NCBI GenBank assembly: GCA_023665245.1
Contig: JAMPEH010000026.1
Location: 1-22,981 of the forward strand
Origin: Muribaculaceae bacterium
Lineage (GTDB): Bacteria; Pseudomonadota; Alphaproteobacteria; Rs-D84
DNA length: 22,981 bases
Direction of reading: 5' to 3'
Shown piece after piece: positions 1 to 8,078 of this stretch (position 1 is the stretch's first letter; the number at the start of each line of letters is the position of its first letter). The notes beneath the pieces were generated by a model. It saw nothing but the letters and a program-made list of their open reading frames with translations. It made no database searches and was not told where the DNA came from. Both the position numbers and the translations under genes were made by a program.

Positions 1-534
<534 letters not shown>

Positions 535-1223
535 CTACCACATAGCAAAGATTGCCCTGCGTGCTTCTGCTAAGTCCTGATAGGTATGGAGATTAATTTC
601 CTCCTTTTTCAGCACGGAATGGAACGACTCTATACAGGCATTGTCATAGGGGTTCCCCTTACGGCTAAATGAATGCAGGATTCCTTTGCTGACCAGATAT
701 TTTTCAAATATCTGGCTTGTATACTGGCTCCCAAGGTCACTGTGCAGGATGATCCCCTCTGTTTCCTTGACATTCAGACACGCATTCTTTACTGCCCTGA
801 CTGCCAATTCTGCCGTCATGGATGTAGGTAATATCTGTACACCACTTTTGGTTGACTGTTTCCGTTTTAAAATCACGTTTTAGGATATTTTCCTTATTAT
901 CCGGGACACTGCCTTGATTGGCATGGTGGTTGTATTTCCTTACTACGACAGAACGCAGCCCCTGCTCTGCCATATGCCGCTGAACCCGCTTGATGCTGCA
1001 GGGCGTTCCGTTGTCATTGAGTATACGGCATATTTTGCCAGCCCCGTATCTGTGCTTTGAATCCTCATAGGCCCGTTTCACTTTCCTGCCAAATTCTTCG
1101 TACTCCTGCCGCCTATTTGATGGTACACAAACCAGGGCTTTGTAATAGGTGCTTCTTGGGAATTTCAAAGCTGGAACACAGAGTAATCGGTTAAGTTATT
1201 CTGGATAAAGGCAACAATCTCGG
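535..1223 (-). pseudogene. IS3-family transposase OrfB, frameshifted and truncated
   Basis: This is the integrase-core (DDE) subunit of an IS3-family transposase, broken in three places. Reading leftward, the expected -1 frame after OrfA gives TIAEIVAFIQNNLTDYSV and hits a stop near 1164. The sequence resumes in another frame with LKFPRSTYYKAL and the HTH_21-like region (KHRYGAGKICRIL) down to the first catalytic Asp in CTDITYIH. It then changes frame near 825. There it has lost the roughly 25 residues that normally follow, and continues with TAELAVRAVKNACLN, the second Asp in HSDLGSQYTS and the Glu in NACIESFHSVLKKE. The protein ends at ARRAIFAMW, so the usual C-terminal YNxxRxH segment is missing. 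It cannot encode an active transposase. Confidence 0.9.
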
Positions 1224-1502
1224 CTATTGTTCTTTTGCGAATATGGCGGTCGCTTTTTTTAATATTTCATTCTCGATCTTAAGGCGCTGGATTTCTTTCT
1301 GGAGAGCCTTATACTCCTTAAGGGTGATAGACTCCCCATCTAATGCTTTGATGGGGGAGAGCTGTTTCACCCAGTTGCTGAGTGTGCTCCGATTTACGCC
1401 ATATTCACGTTCCAGTTGTGGATACGAGGTTCCTCCGGCATTGTACAGATCCACGATCTGCTGCTTGAATTCCGGAGTGTAAGATTTCTGGTTCTTCGCC
1501 AT
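1224..1502 (-). CDS. IS3-family transposase OrfA (helix-turn-helix subunit)
   Basis: A 92-aa protein with the standard IS3 OrfA layout. An N-terminal helix-turn-helix (YTPEFKQQIVDLYNAG, then YGVNRSTLSNWVKQ) binds the element ends, and a leucine-zipper-like coiled coil (LKEYKALQKEIQRLKIEN) mediates assembly. I chose the ATG at 1502 because AAAGGAG lies about 9 bases upstream; an ATG at 1511 sits directly against that site. Near the 3' end an A-run (AAAAAAA in the coding strand, about 1254-1260) could serve as the programmed -1 slippery site that makes OrfAB in this family. OrfA itself looks intact, but its OrfB partner is broken, so the element should be immobile unless helped in trans. Confidence 0.88.
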   Translation of the reverse strand: MAKNQKSYTPEFKQQIVDLYNAGGTSYPQLEREYGVNRSTLSNWVKQLSPIKALDGESITLKEYKALQKEIQRLKIENEILKKATAIFAKEQ

Positions 1503-1633
1503 GTTGAACATCTCCTTTGCTCTTTCAATTTATAGTATAAGTTGTTCAACTTTTCCTGTCCACACTTATATACTAACACCACAAACTTTGTGTTTGCGGG
1601 ATTCTCAAGCGCCTTGTTTTCCAGCGCTTTACA

Positions 1634-1710
1634 CTCCCCGAGTAGGGCTCGAACCTACAACACTTCGGTTAACAGCCGAATGCTCTACCAGTGTATGATA
1701 TGCAATCGGA
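1634..1710 (-). tRNA. Degenerate tRNA-Asn (GTT), copy 1: 3' half only
   Basis: On the minus strand this reads as a tRNA-Asn from the D-loop onward. It has GGTAGAGC, an anticodon stem TTCGG/CCGAA around loop CTGTTAA (anticodon GTT), T-arm GTAGG/CCTAC around TTCGAGC, and a 3' acceptor strand TCGGGGA plus G. The 5' half does not fit: the bases before the D-loop (TCCGATTGCATATCATACA) supply neither the TCCCCGA acceptor partner nor a GCTC D-stem. It is therefore a tRNA fragment, probably an attachment-site scar, rather than a working tRNA. The second copy at 2517-2593 has the same abnormal 5' part. Confidence 0.7.
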
Positions 1711-1722
1711 AAATCTATTTTA

Positions 1723-2016
1723 TCAAAGAAATGCATCGTAATACTTGGTCAATTGTTCTTCTGTTGTATTATAAACATTTTCACCCATTAAATAATCCTG
1801 TAGTTCATTTATACAACAATCTAATTCACCTTTTCGGTATTGATTTTTAGGATCTTTTTTCATCAATTCAAGGAACTCAATCGCCTTCAGGCAAAAACCG
1901 TTCCTTTTTTGTTCATCACCTCTATTTTTCCATCTGATTGCACGATGAACTTCGCTGCCAACATTAGAAATCTGAACCCCAATTGGCATTGCAAACCAGC
2001 TTACCGTTTGATCCAT
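1723..2016 (-). CDS. Small unrecognised protein (97 aa) downstream of the DUF5674-like gene
   Basis: I do not recognise a named family. The protein is soluble and rich in charged residues, with a likely helical C-terminal half (GELDCCINELQDYLMG, then NTTEEQLTKYYDAFL) and no signal peptide or membrane segment. It resembles small conserved clostridial proteins of unknown function. Its ATG at 2016 is preceded by GGAGGTGG and lies inside the last codons of the upstream gene, giving a 16-bp overlap, so the two are very probably translated as a unit. Both genes sit between the two tRNA-Asn fragments. A toxin-antitoxin or immunity role is conceivable from this setting, but nothing in the sequence shows it. 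Confidence 0.7.
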   Translation of the reverse strand: MDQTVSWFAMPIGVQISNVGSEVHRAIRWKNRGDEQKRNGFCLKAIEFLELMKKDPKNQYRKGELDCCINELQDYLMGENVYNTTEEQLTKYYDAFL

Positions 2017-2354
2017 TTATTTACCACCTCCACAATTTTTTCTCTTGCTTTTGGATCGGCAACTCCACGGCCAACTCGTGGGTATCCGGCCTCTCTGTTT
2101 CTTGGCGGATTGATCAGAGAGTCAAATTCTATTTCTCCATTATCATAATAGATATTGATCCCGTATAAATATTTTTGATTTGATCCATTTCCCAGAAGCA
2201 TCTGTTCAAGATCAGCATGAAGCTCTGCGTTAACTGCAAGGATTTCTCTATCAATATCAACTACAGCCTTCACCATATTCATATCTGAAAAAAAAACTTT
2301 TTCTTCCAAACATCCAAGTTCATCAATTGTAATTAATTGATCCAATATCTTCAA
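2001..2354 (-). CDS. DUF5674-family-like protein
   Basis: A 117-aa protein resembling the DUF5674 family of small bacterial proteins of unknown function. It has a central MVKAVVDIDREILAVNAELHADLE block, a LYGINIYYDNGEIEFDSLINP block, and a C-terminal GVADPKAREKIVEVVNKWI helix. No catalytic motif can be named. The start is a TTG at 2354: an AGGAGG site lies about 10 bases upstream, and no ATG stands in a better position. It overlaps the next gene by 16 bp and probably forms a two-gene operon with it. Assignment rests on remembered family pattern, not on a search. Confidence 0.65.
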   Translation of the reverse strand: MKILDQLITIDELGCLEEKVFFSDMNMVKAVVDIDREILAVNAELHADLEQMLLGNGSNQKYLYGINIYYDNGEIEFDSLINPPRNREAGYPRVGRGVADPKAREKIVEVVNKWIKR

Positions 2355-2432
2355 GATTCTTCTTCCTCCTGTTCAGTCCCTTTTATATATATTAGCACTT
2401 TTTTTCTTTTCCACAAAATATTTTCAGACAAC

Positions 2433-2466
2433 AAAAGCCCACAAGCACTGATATTTGCGGGCTTTT
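2433..2466 (-). terminator. Rho-independent terminator after tRNA-Asn copy 2
   Basis: AAAAGCCC (2433-2440) pairs with GGGCTTTT (2459-2466), extended by a few inner pairs after one mismatch. The arms carry A/T runs on both sides, so it can work in either direction. It lies about 50 bases beyond the 3' end of tRNA-Asn copy 2 on the minus strand. Confidence 0.75.
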
Positions 2467-2516
2467 CCTAAGTGCCATCCCTTTGGCATTAACTGCCGCT
2501 TCTGCGGCAGGTTTCG

Positions 2517-2593
2517 CTCCCCGAGTAGGGCTCGAACCTACAACAACTCGGTTAACAGCCGAGTGCTCTACCATTGTATGATATGCAACCGGA
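2517..2593 (-). tRNA. Degenerate tRNA-Asn (GTT), copy 2: 3' half only
   Basis: A 77-bp near-duplicate of the copy at 1634-1710, differing at about six positions. The anticodon stem is CTCGG/CCGAG here, against TTCGG/CCGAA in copy 1, so the difference preserves pairing. That suggests the two 3' halves came from two functional tRNA-Asn alleles. As in copy 1, the 5' half is replaced by a non-tRNA sequence that cannot form the acceptor and D stems. Unlike copy 1, it has its own promoter (2687-2715) and terminator (2433-2466), so a transcript may still be made. Confidence 0.7.
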
Positions 2594-2686
2594 AACTGCT
2601 AAAATAGAAGTTGGCAGGCATTCCTTACTCTTGGGATAATATTTCTTTTCAATACCGCTTTTCATCCAGCGGTTTCAACGGAATTA

Positions 2687-2715
2687 ATTATAACACAGCA
2701 GAATTCTCTTTGCAA
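2687..2715 (-). promoter_or_regulatory. Sigma-70-type promoter upstream of tRNA-Asn copy 2
   Basis: On the minus strand, -35 TTGCAA (2710-2715) is separated by exactly 17 bases from a perfect -10 TATAAT (2687-2692). The predicted transcript starts near 2680, passes a CCGCT/AGCGG hairpin around 2656-2673, and then enters the tRNA-like sequence. This is the kind of promoter expected for a stable RNA gene. Confidence 0.75.
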
Positions 2716-2786
2716 TAAAAATTTTTGCTATTTTCCTATATTTTTAATTTCTTTAGTATTTCTCTGATCAGCCTCCTGTTATCCTC

Positions 2787-3902
2787 TCAGCACAAATTCA
2801 TGCCCTGATGCGATATGCCTTCATCCTGCCCATTGTCGGCCGGGCACATCAGTGTGTCAAAAAACTCATTGGCATTCCATTCCGTGCAGAACTGGCTGTA
2901 GGTCATGTTCAGTTCCACGGATATCTTGTAATCCCTGCCTACCTCGACGCGCTTGAGCAGCTGGCAGGCTATCATCTTCCTCTGCTCCATCGTTGCCGAG
3001 TCAAATTCCTCCGCCCATGACTTAAACTGTTTATAGGCCGGTGTGACCATATCAATTCCCTGCTTTTTTTGTGTTTCTTCCTCTTTGAGTTTTTCCAGCT
3101 GTGTTTCCGATTCCTCGATCCTTTTTTTGACGGTCTGGATGGCCTGTGTCAGATCCTCCGGCGAATAAAGGCTGTCCCCGGTCAGTGTCTTGGCGATCTC
3201 CATCTGCAGCTTGGTGAGCTGCTCCCGGTGTTTGCCAAGTTCAAACCCCAATTTTTTCTGCATGGCCCGGTTACCGGCTATCTTACGCTGGAATAAATCC
3301 TGTATCTTTTCTTCCTCCGGTGCGCCGCTCATGGATTTGAAGATTTCCCGTATGGTCTGGCAGACCATCTCATCCACCTTTTCCGCCTGGTAGGTGGTCT
3401 GCCCGTCACACGGGCAGAGCTTGCGGCTCTTGTGGTAACAGGAATACTTGACCTGGTCCACCCGGTACACAGAGCCGTCAGCCCTTTCATAGCTGTCCGT
3501 GTAATGGTTGGAGATCAGCCGCCCGCCGCAGTGGGCGCAGAATATATTCCCCGAAAGCAGCGCCCGCCCTTTGGTATGCATGGCAACATGCCGCTTTTCC
3601 TCATTCCTTTTGCTGCACTGCTCCATGATATACATGATCCTGTCGTAGGTTTCGTCACTTCTGATCCTGAGTGCCTGTAATGCGTCCGAGGTCGAGCCGT
3701 CCTCAAGCCGTCCGCAGTAATAAGGATCTTTCAGGATGCGGCTGATCTTTGTTCCGGTGAATTTCTCTCCGGATCGTGTTTTATAGCTTAAGTATTCCTT
3801 ACAGATTGCTTGCCCGGATGGGAAGATGCCGCGCCGCTTTCTGCCATAACCTTGGTATAATCCACAGGCAGGCCGAGATAGTTTGCGCAGGAGTGGACGC
3901 AC
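2787..3902 (-). pseudogene. Large serine recombinase, N-terminally truncated (catalytic domain missing)
   Basis: The surviving part covers the Recombinase domain (KISRILKDPYYCGRLEDG), the zinc beta-ribbon (CAHCGG, then YSCYHKSRKLCPCDG), a long coiled coil (LGKHREQLTKLQMEIAKTL onward), and the usual C-terminal MIACQLLKRVEV. Large serine recombinases integrate and excise mobile elements, using an N-terminal resolvase domain of about 150 residues with a nucleophilic Ser. That domain is absent here. The coding frame becomes recombinase-like only around GRKRRGIFPSGQAICKEYL (near 3840), and upstream of it is an unrelated fragment in another frame. It is marked as a pseudogene because it cannot catalyse strand exchange. 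It is GC-richer than the genes to its right. Confidence 0.88.
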
Positions 3903-4000
3903 ATGGGAAAAGGGGTACAGCCTTCTGTACCATAAGTAACCTTAGATTTTGACCTGTTTATTTCTACTTTAAAGAAAGGGACACGCATTTCTTCTTCCAT
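3830..4000 (-). pseudogene. N-terminal fragment of an unidentified protein fused to the recombinase remnant
   Basis: From an ATG at 4000 a frame reads MEEEMRVPFFKVEI, then FPMCVHSCANYLGLPVDYTKVMAESGAA, and then runs into the out-of-frame recombinase remnant. The Cys-containing start, CANYLGLPVDYTKVMAESGAA, looks like the beginning of a papain-like or C39-like domain protein, the broad fold group that also holds BtrH-like enzymes; this resemblance is a weak recollection. No good ribosome binding site precedes it. It is most simply a gene cut by a deletion or recombination that joined it to the recombinase tail. Confidence 0.35.
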
Positions 4001-4061
4001 TATCTAAATGACATTGGTTCATTGGCACCCAACTTTTTATACGTACCCCGTCTCAATTTTC

Positions 4062-5057
4062 TCATTCTGCCCATACCAATTCCGCAACCAAGCATTCGCA
4101 TAATTCTTTTTCATGAATATAAATTTTCTCCAAATACTTTATTTCCTTTTCATAGTCATCATTGCTATAAAATGACATATTCCTGTAATTTATGGATAAA
4201 TAAATTTTTTTCCAAAAAGTGATGATTTTTTTCAATAATCCTTCTATTTTTTCCTGTCCCTTTTCACTATATAAATGATACTTTTCCAAAAATATCATCC
4301 TGTATAATTCAGATGTTTTGCTATATATAACACTGTTAATATTTGTAGCAAACTCAGGTCTTCCCATAGAATGTCCAAATTGATCTATTAATAGATTAAT
4401 GCTTTCAAGTGCATCTTCTCTCATTTTTTGCTGATTTTTAATGCCGTTTACATATATACCAAGCATTTTATTTACGAATTCTTCGGAATACGTATCTACT
4501 TTCTTTGACTCAATAAACTCCCAAACATCACTATTCTTTGCTTCACCACGCAAAATAGAATAATCTTTATAGTTTATTTCATATTTATCGTATCCCTTTA
4601 AATTATCAATCATATATATTTTCTGCTTTTCATCATCGAACCCATATCCAACTAAATAATGTAAAGCATGCTGAGTCTTATAAAAAAAATCTCTATCTTT
4701 TTGATAATATAAATCTATTCTAAACTGCACTGGATGCTTATTCTCTATGCATTTTTTAATACATTCTAAACTTTTATCTTCTATGATTGTATGAACTTTT
4801 TTTGTTATTCCGATTTCATTAAAAAAAGCACTATCTGTGTAAAAATCCGGATTTATGCTTAAAAAAACCACATATTCATTATTAGTATAAAATTCATATA
4901 AAAAGTTCATTTTAACCATTATTGCCAATATATTTTTATTGTAATACTTCATTACGCTCAAGAAGGCCATTTCTGTACATGTTACAAATGGATATCCTTT
5001 ATTGGGGTCAATTTCCAACAATCCTGTAAATACTTCAACATCTAAAATTTCTCGCAT
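4062..5057 (-). CDS. BtrH-like acyltransferase (papain-like fold), candidate ACP-to-acceptor transferase
   Basis: A 331-aa protein whose first 170 residues resemble the BtrH N-terminal domain. Cys27 lies in FVTCTEMAFLSVMKYY, His133 in HYLVGYGFDDE, and Asp151 in KIYMIDN. This spacing fits the Cys-His-Asp arrangement of papain/C39-like folds. In butirosin biosynthesis BtrH moves an acyl chain from a carrier protein to the aminoglycoside amine. The remainder (about 190-331) is helical and unrecognised. There is no signal peptide, so it should act in the cytoplasm. The ATG at 5057 follows GGAGGTAAATAA. It lies downstream of the carrier protein gene with an insertion sequence between, which makes a joint role likely. 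A peptidase role is possible but fits the neighbours less well. Confidence 0.6.
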   Translation of the reverse strand: MREILDVEVFTGLLEIDPNKGYPFVTCTEMAFLSVMKYYNKNILAIMVKMNFLYEFYTNNEYVVFLSINPDFYTDSAFFNEIGITKKVHTIIEDKSLECIKKCIENKHPVQFRIDLYYQKDRDFFYKTQHALHYLVGYGFDDEKQKIYMIDNLKGYDKYEINYKDYSILRGEAKNSDVWEFIESKKVDTYSEEFVNKMLGIYVNGIKNQQKMREDALESINLLIDQFGHSMGRPEFATNINSVIYSKTSELYRMIFLEKYHLYSEKGQEKIEGLLKKIITFWKKIYLSINYRNMSFYSNDDYEKEIKYLEKIYIHEKELCECLVAELVWAE

Positions 5058-5079
5058 TTATTTACCTCCCTAACTCTCT

Positions 5080-5139
5080 CTAGTAGACATGGGATTACTC
5101 CCCATACTCCTATGCCAAACCGTACCCCTACTAGGCATA
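5080..5139 (-). promoter_or_regulatory. Structured 5' leader before the BtrH-like gene
   Basis: Three inverted repeats crowd into 60 bases: CTAGTAG/CTACTAG (5080-5086 with 5128-5134), TATGCC/GGCATA (5111-5116 with 5134-5139), and ATGGG/CCCAT (5089-5093 with 5101-5105). The first two share a base and interleave, so they exclude each other. This could be a regulatory leader or remnant sequence. I recognise no known riboswitch. Confidence 0.3.
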
Positions 5140-5383
5140 CGACTTTTTACTTTACATTCATACCTACCTGTAAAACAAGCTCACCTTGATAGGTAGTCCG
5201 AGACCCGCGATATAATATAATAATCTCTCGGAATCTTTAAGCCAGTAAATATCAGACTTTCCGATTTCTTTTTTATTAAAATCCCCCACTTTTTTGTCAA
5301 AAACACTTGACAAATCCTTCGAAAAATGCGGCGCTTCGCGCCCTTATCTATGAAGTATATTTTTCGATTGGAGGCGATTTCAT

Positions 5384-6871
5384 ATGTTACCTGTTAACTC
5401 CGGCGGCCATGCCGCCTACTAGGATTTTGTTGCTGCTAATCTCCCTAAATATTATCCTGATCCAGACTCCCTCCCTCGTTCTGCCTGGGATATAATCGAC
5501 CGCTTCTGGAACCTCGACCTGTCCTATACCGATGAACTCCTGCGTTCAAAATATTCCATCTTCGGCCCCAAGCCAAGGACTCCCTCCTGTATGCAGCGTT
5601 CCTATCTCTTGTCCATTGATTTTAAAGTGCCTTCCCTCACTGACTGGGCTGCACAGCTCAAAACAAATCCCCTCTATGCCATCCTCAGTGGTTTCGAATT
5701 CGGGGATACTCCCGGTGTCGGTACTTTTTAAGATTTCATTGACAGGCTCTGGGATTCTGATTCCGACAATCTTTCTCCTCATCTTCATCCTGTTAAAAAG
5801 AAAAAGGTCAAAAAGCCTAAGCAGAAAGGTTCCAAGGCAGAATCCATCGAGAAAATCTCTGTCGAACAGCTCTTTAAGCAGCTGGAATCCACCGCTTTTT
5901 CCATCGATGACCAGCCGTATGCTTCCCTTTTCAAAATTTACCATCAGGAATTCCTGTTGGAATCTGTTTCCAAAGGGCTCATCAATCCCTCTTCCCTCTC
6001 CATTGCCGGGGATGGCACGCCTGTTGTCACCTCTGCCAGAGAACGGAAACGCCGCGTCTGTGACTGTGCCTCCAAAGGCATCTCTGACTGCTGCTGTGAC
6101 CAGTATTTCTCCCAGCCCGACTGTTATATCGGCTGGGATTCCTCCAGGGACTGCTTCTATCATGGATATGACCTGTACATGATCGTTGCATCCGATTCGG
6201 AAAGCGACCTCCCCATCTTCCCCCTTTTGACCCCTGCCTCAAAACATGATTCCCATGGTTTCCCGGAGGCTTATTTCAGGATGAAGGCTTTCCTTCCTGA
6301 TTTCAGGGACAAAACATGGCTCCTGGATTCTGCACATGATGCCATGCCCTACTATCTCTTCTGCCGGAAAGAAAGCATTGTCCCTTTCATTGACCTCAAT
6401 CAAAAGCGGGGCATCAAAGTCCTGTACAAGGATGACTTTATGATTGGTGAAGACGGTGTCCCCGTCTGTAAGGCCGGACGGAAGATGAACCATGACGGCT
6501 CCGAACCTTCCAAAGCAAGGCTGAAGTTCCGCTGTCCACTGGCAAGCAGGAAATATGGCTGTTCCTGTCCTCATCCCTGTTCAGATTCAAAGTATGGGCG
6601 TACCGTCCATCTTGCCATGAAGGACAATCCCAGGCTCATAAACCTTCCGCCCCGTGACAGCGTAGCGTGGAAACTGAAATTCAATGCCAGGACATCTGCA
6701 GAACGTTCCAATAAACGTGAGAAGATAGACTTTAAATTAGAGGACGGCAGACACCGTTCATCTAAGATGTGGTACTGCCGCCTCTATCACATCATGATGC
6801 TGCAGCACCTTGATGCATGGGACCTGCCATATGAATCCGCCCTGAGAAAGTTGATTCTGCAAACAGCATGA
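5384..6871 (+). pseudogene. DDE transposase with two in-frame stop codons
   Basis: The coding frame starts at ATG 5384, about 7 bases after GGAGGC, and runs 495 codons to 6871. It is interrupted by TAG at 5420 and TAA at 5729. Both stops look like point mutations, because the frame continues perfectly on either side (HAAY-stop-DFVAANLPKYY; GVGTF-stop-DFIDRLWDSD). Likely catalytic acids are Asp in GDGTPVVTS, Asp in WLLDSAHDAMPYY, and Glu in ARTSAERSNKREK. A Cys-rich stretch (CDCASKGISDCCC) lies between the first two. The last 304 codons remain open and could be taken for an intact short transposase, but the N-terminal DNA-binding part would be missing. The GC content is higher than in the cluster genes. 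Confidence 0.85.
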
Positions 6872-6990
6872 TCCTCTAACCATTATACATCATTTTTTGG
6901 CATAGCGATAGTTATGTCTGTTTCTCATGTCTATTTTTATTAGTTTTGGATAATATTCGATTTTCAAGGTTCCTTGCCATCAGCACCTGG

Positions 6991-7026
6991 CTATAATCTC
7001 TCAGGATTCCGAGAGATTATTATATT
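6991..7026. repeat. Hairpin at the right end of the insertion sequence
   Basis: ATAATCTCTC (6993-7002) pairs with GAGAGATTAT (7011-7020) around an 8-base loop, overlapping the right inverted repeat. The left end lacks this second arm, so the two termini are not equivalent. Confidence 0.7.
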
Positions 7027-7220
7027 TACAAAATACACGGAAACTGCTGATTCTGCTGGCATGGTTGCCATCGCTTTCATAACTGTGTTTCCTGCACCAG
7101 AAGACACACAGCTGCCTTGGCAGACTTCTCAGCTCGCACAATGGATAGATTATACCATTCGTTCTATGTGTCTATCAAATGGGGGATGGGCACTTTAAAT
7201 TTTTTAACTATAAATTTCTT
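7027..7220. other. Intergenic remnant between the insertion sequence and the carrier protein gene
   Basis: A short plus-strand open frame crosses this stretch, starting inside the insertion sequence and ending at 7198. It has no ribosome binding site and no family resemblance I can support. GC content is higher than in the adjoining AT-rich genes, so this is probably transposon-associated debris. Confidence 0.4.
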
Positions 7221-7457
7221 CTATATCTTAGACTTTACATAGTCTAATAATAGTCCAAATGCATATATTTTTTCATAACCTATGAATTCGTCTTCAAATT
7301 CAAAATCAAATTCTTTCTCTATATTTACAATAATCTTTATTAAATCTATAGAGTTTATACCAATATCTTCTAGCAACCTCTCATTTTCTTTTATACTCCT
7401 ACTTGGGATATTTAAAACACTACAAATTAAATTTTCCAACTTTACCTTTACATCCAT
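7221..7457 (-). CDS. Acyl carrier protein (phosphopantetheine-binding)
   Basis: A 78-aa protein of standard carrier-protein size with the four-helix pattern. The attachment site is Ser36 in DIGINSIDLIKII, a variant of the usual D-S-L motif with Asn-Ser-Ile-Asp. Ser36 should carry 4'-phosphopantetheine added by a host transferase, and the bound substrate would travel as a thioester. The ATG at 7457 follows AAAGGAG at 7 bases. The adenylation enzyme gene lies upstream on the same strand and the BtrH-like gene downstream beyond an insertion sequence. Together they suggest a loading, carrier and transfer trio like BtrJ/BtrI/BtrH. It is too isolated from any fatty acid synthesis genes to be the housekeeping AcpP. 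Confidence 0.88.
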   Translation of the reverse strand: MDVKVKLENLICSVLNIPSRSIKENERLLEDIGINSIDLIKIIVNIEKEFDFEFEDEFIGYEKIYAFGLLLDYVKSKI

Positions 7458-8078
7458 CTCTTTACTCCTTTATGTACATTTTTCCACTACCCAACAAATA
7501 AATGATGTCTACTCATTAAGCCACCAATAAATCCCAGTTACCGGTTCCGGATTTTATATGAACTCTTCCCTTATACGAACTTTTCTAGCAGGAATGCCCT
7601 GAATATCAGCATTCCTGCATAAGAAAGTTCGCATAAAGCCTTTAGTCCAAGTCAAGGACACCCCCTGGAGCGTGTTAAAGATGAAAAATCCCAGGGAAAA
7701 TACTGGAAGCTGTCTATGCCATTGAAATGCATATGGTACTGTCCTGTATTGTAATGGGATACTGCAAAGCCTTTCTATCCGTTTTATTGGAAAAGTAAGT
7801 TCCAGCCAGATACGCTACCAGAGGACACCTTCCAGGGGAAGGGTTTTGGAAGTTACCCTTATACACTATTTCTGGAAACATTTTTCCGCCTTTTGGGGCA
7901 AAGCCCGAATTATGCATAACGCAGATAATTCATGGGCTACAGGAAGAGCCAGAAGAAAAGTGGGATTTTTTGGCTCCTTAGTGGTACAAACTTTCAACTG
8001 TCAAGTTTTCTTAATATATTAAATAAATTTACAATGACTAATCTATTTTTTTCACTCGTTATTAATCCCAATTTACAA
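7458..8078. other. Intergenic region with large hairpin, no supported gene
   Basis: This 620-bp gap separates the adenylation enzyme gene from the carrier protein gene. It contains a roughly 30-bp imperfect inverted repeat (7570-7638). A 67-codon minus-strand open frame at 7714-7917 has no ribosome binding site or recognisable family. The composition is mixed, and the gap is probably the remains of one or more inserted elements. Confidence 0.45.
7570..7638. repeat. Large imperfect inverted repeat (hairpin or element end)
   Basis: The left arm (7570-7597), containing CGAACTTTTCTAGCAGGAATGC in two parts, pairs with the right arm (7609-7638) around an 11-base loop. The inner 10 pairs, GCAGGAATGC/GCATTCCTGC, are perfect, and the outer ones tolerate a few mismatches and a small length difference. 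It may be a miniature element (MITE-like), a transposon end, or a terminator of upstream transcription. There is no T-run to favour the last. Confidence 0.7.

Larger units (their letters stand above)
535..1566 (-). mobile_element. Degenerate IS3-family insertion sequence
   Basis: OrfA and the broken OrfB lie in their normal order. The upstream end probably lies near 1566: read on the minus strand, the sequence there begins TGTGGACAGG, which resembles the TG-start termini of this family. The other end is lost, because OrfB stops short and no matching inverted repeat is seen near 480-535. The element sits just left of the first tRNA-Asn remnant. Confidence 0.75.
5214..7026 (+). mobile_element. 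DDE-transposase insertion sequence with 22-bp terminal inverted repeats
   Basis: Perfect 22-bp inverted repeats lie at 5214-5235 and 7005-7026, both containing AATCTCTCGGAATC. They enclose one decayed transposase gene on the plus strand, for a total of about 1.8 kb. No clear target duplication is seen next to the repeats. The element is inserted between the acyl carrier protein and the BtrH-like gene, against the direction of the cluster, and probably separates genes that were once adjacent. Family assignment beyond an IS4/IS5/IS1182-like DDE element is uncertain. Confidence 0.85.

Noticed and set aside
2392..2574. 60-codon minus-strand open frame starting in the tRNA-like sequence
   Set aside because: Its first residues (VEHSAVNRVVVGSSPTRG) are the familiar translation of a tRNA 3' half, and it crosses a terminator.
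5546..6163. 205-codon minus-strand open frame
   Set aside because: It is the antisense shadow of the transposase frame, which has clear DDE-type motifs.
7714..7917. 67-codon minus-strand open frame between the adenylation and carrier genes
   Set aside because: No ribosome binding site or family signal; probably debris.
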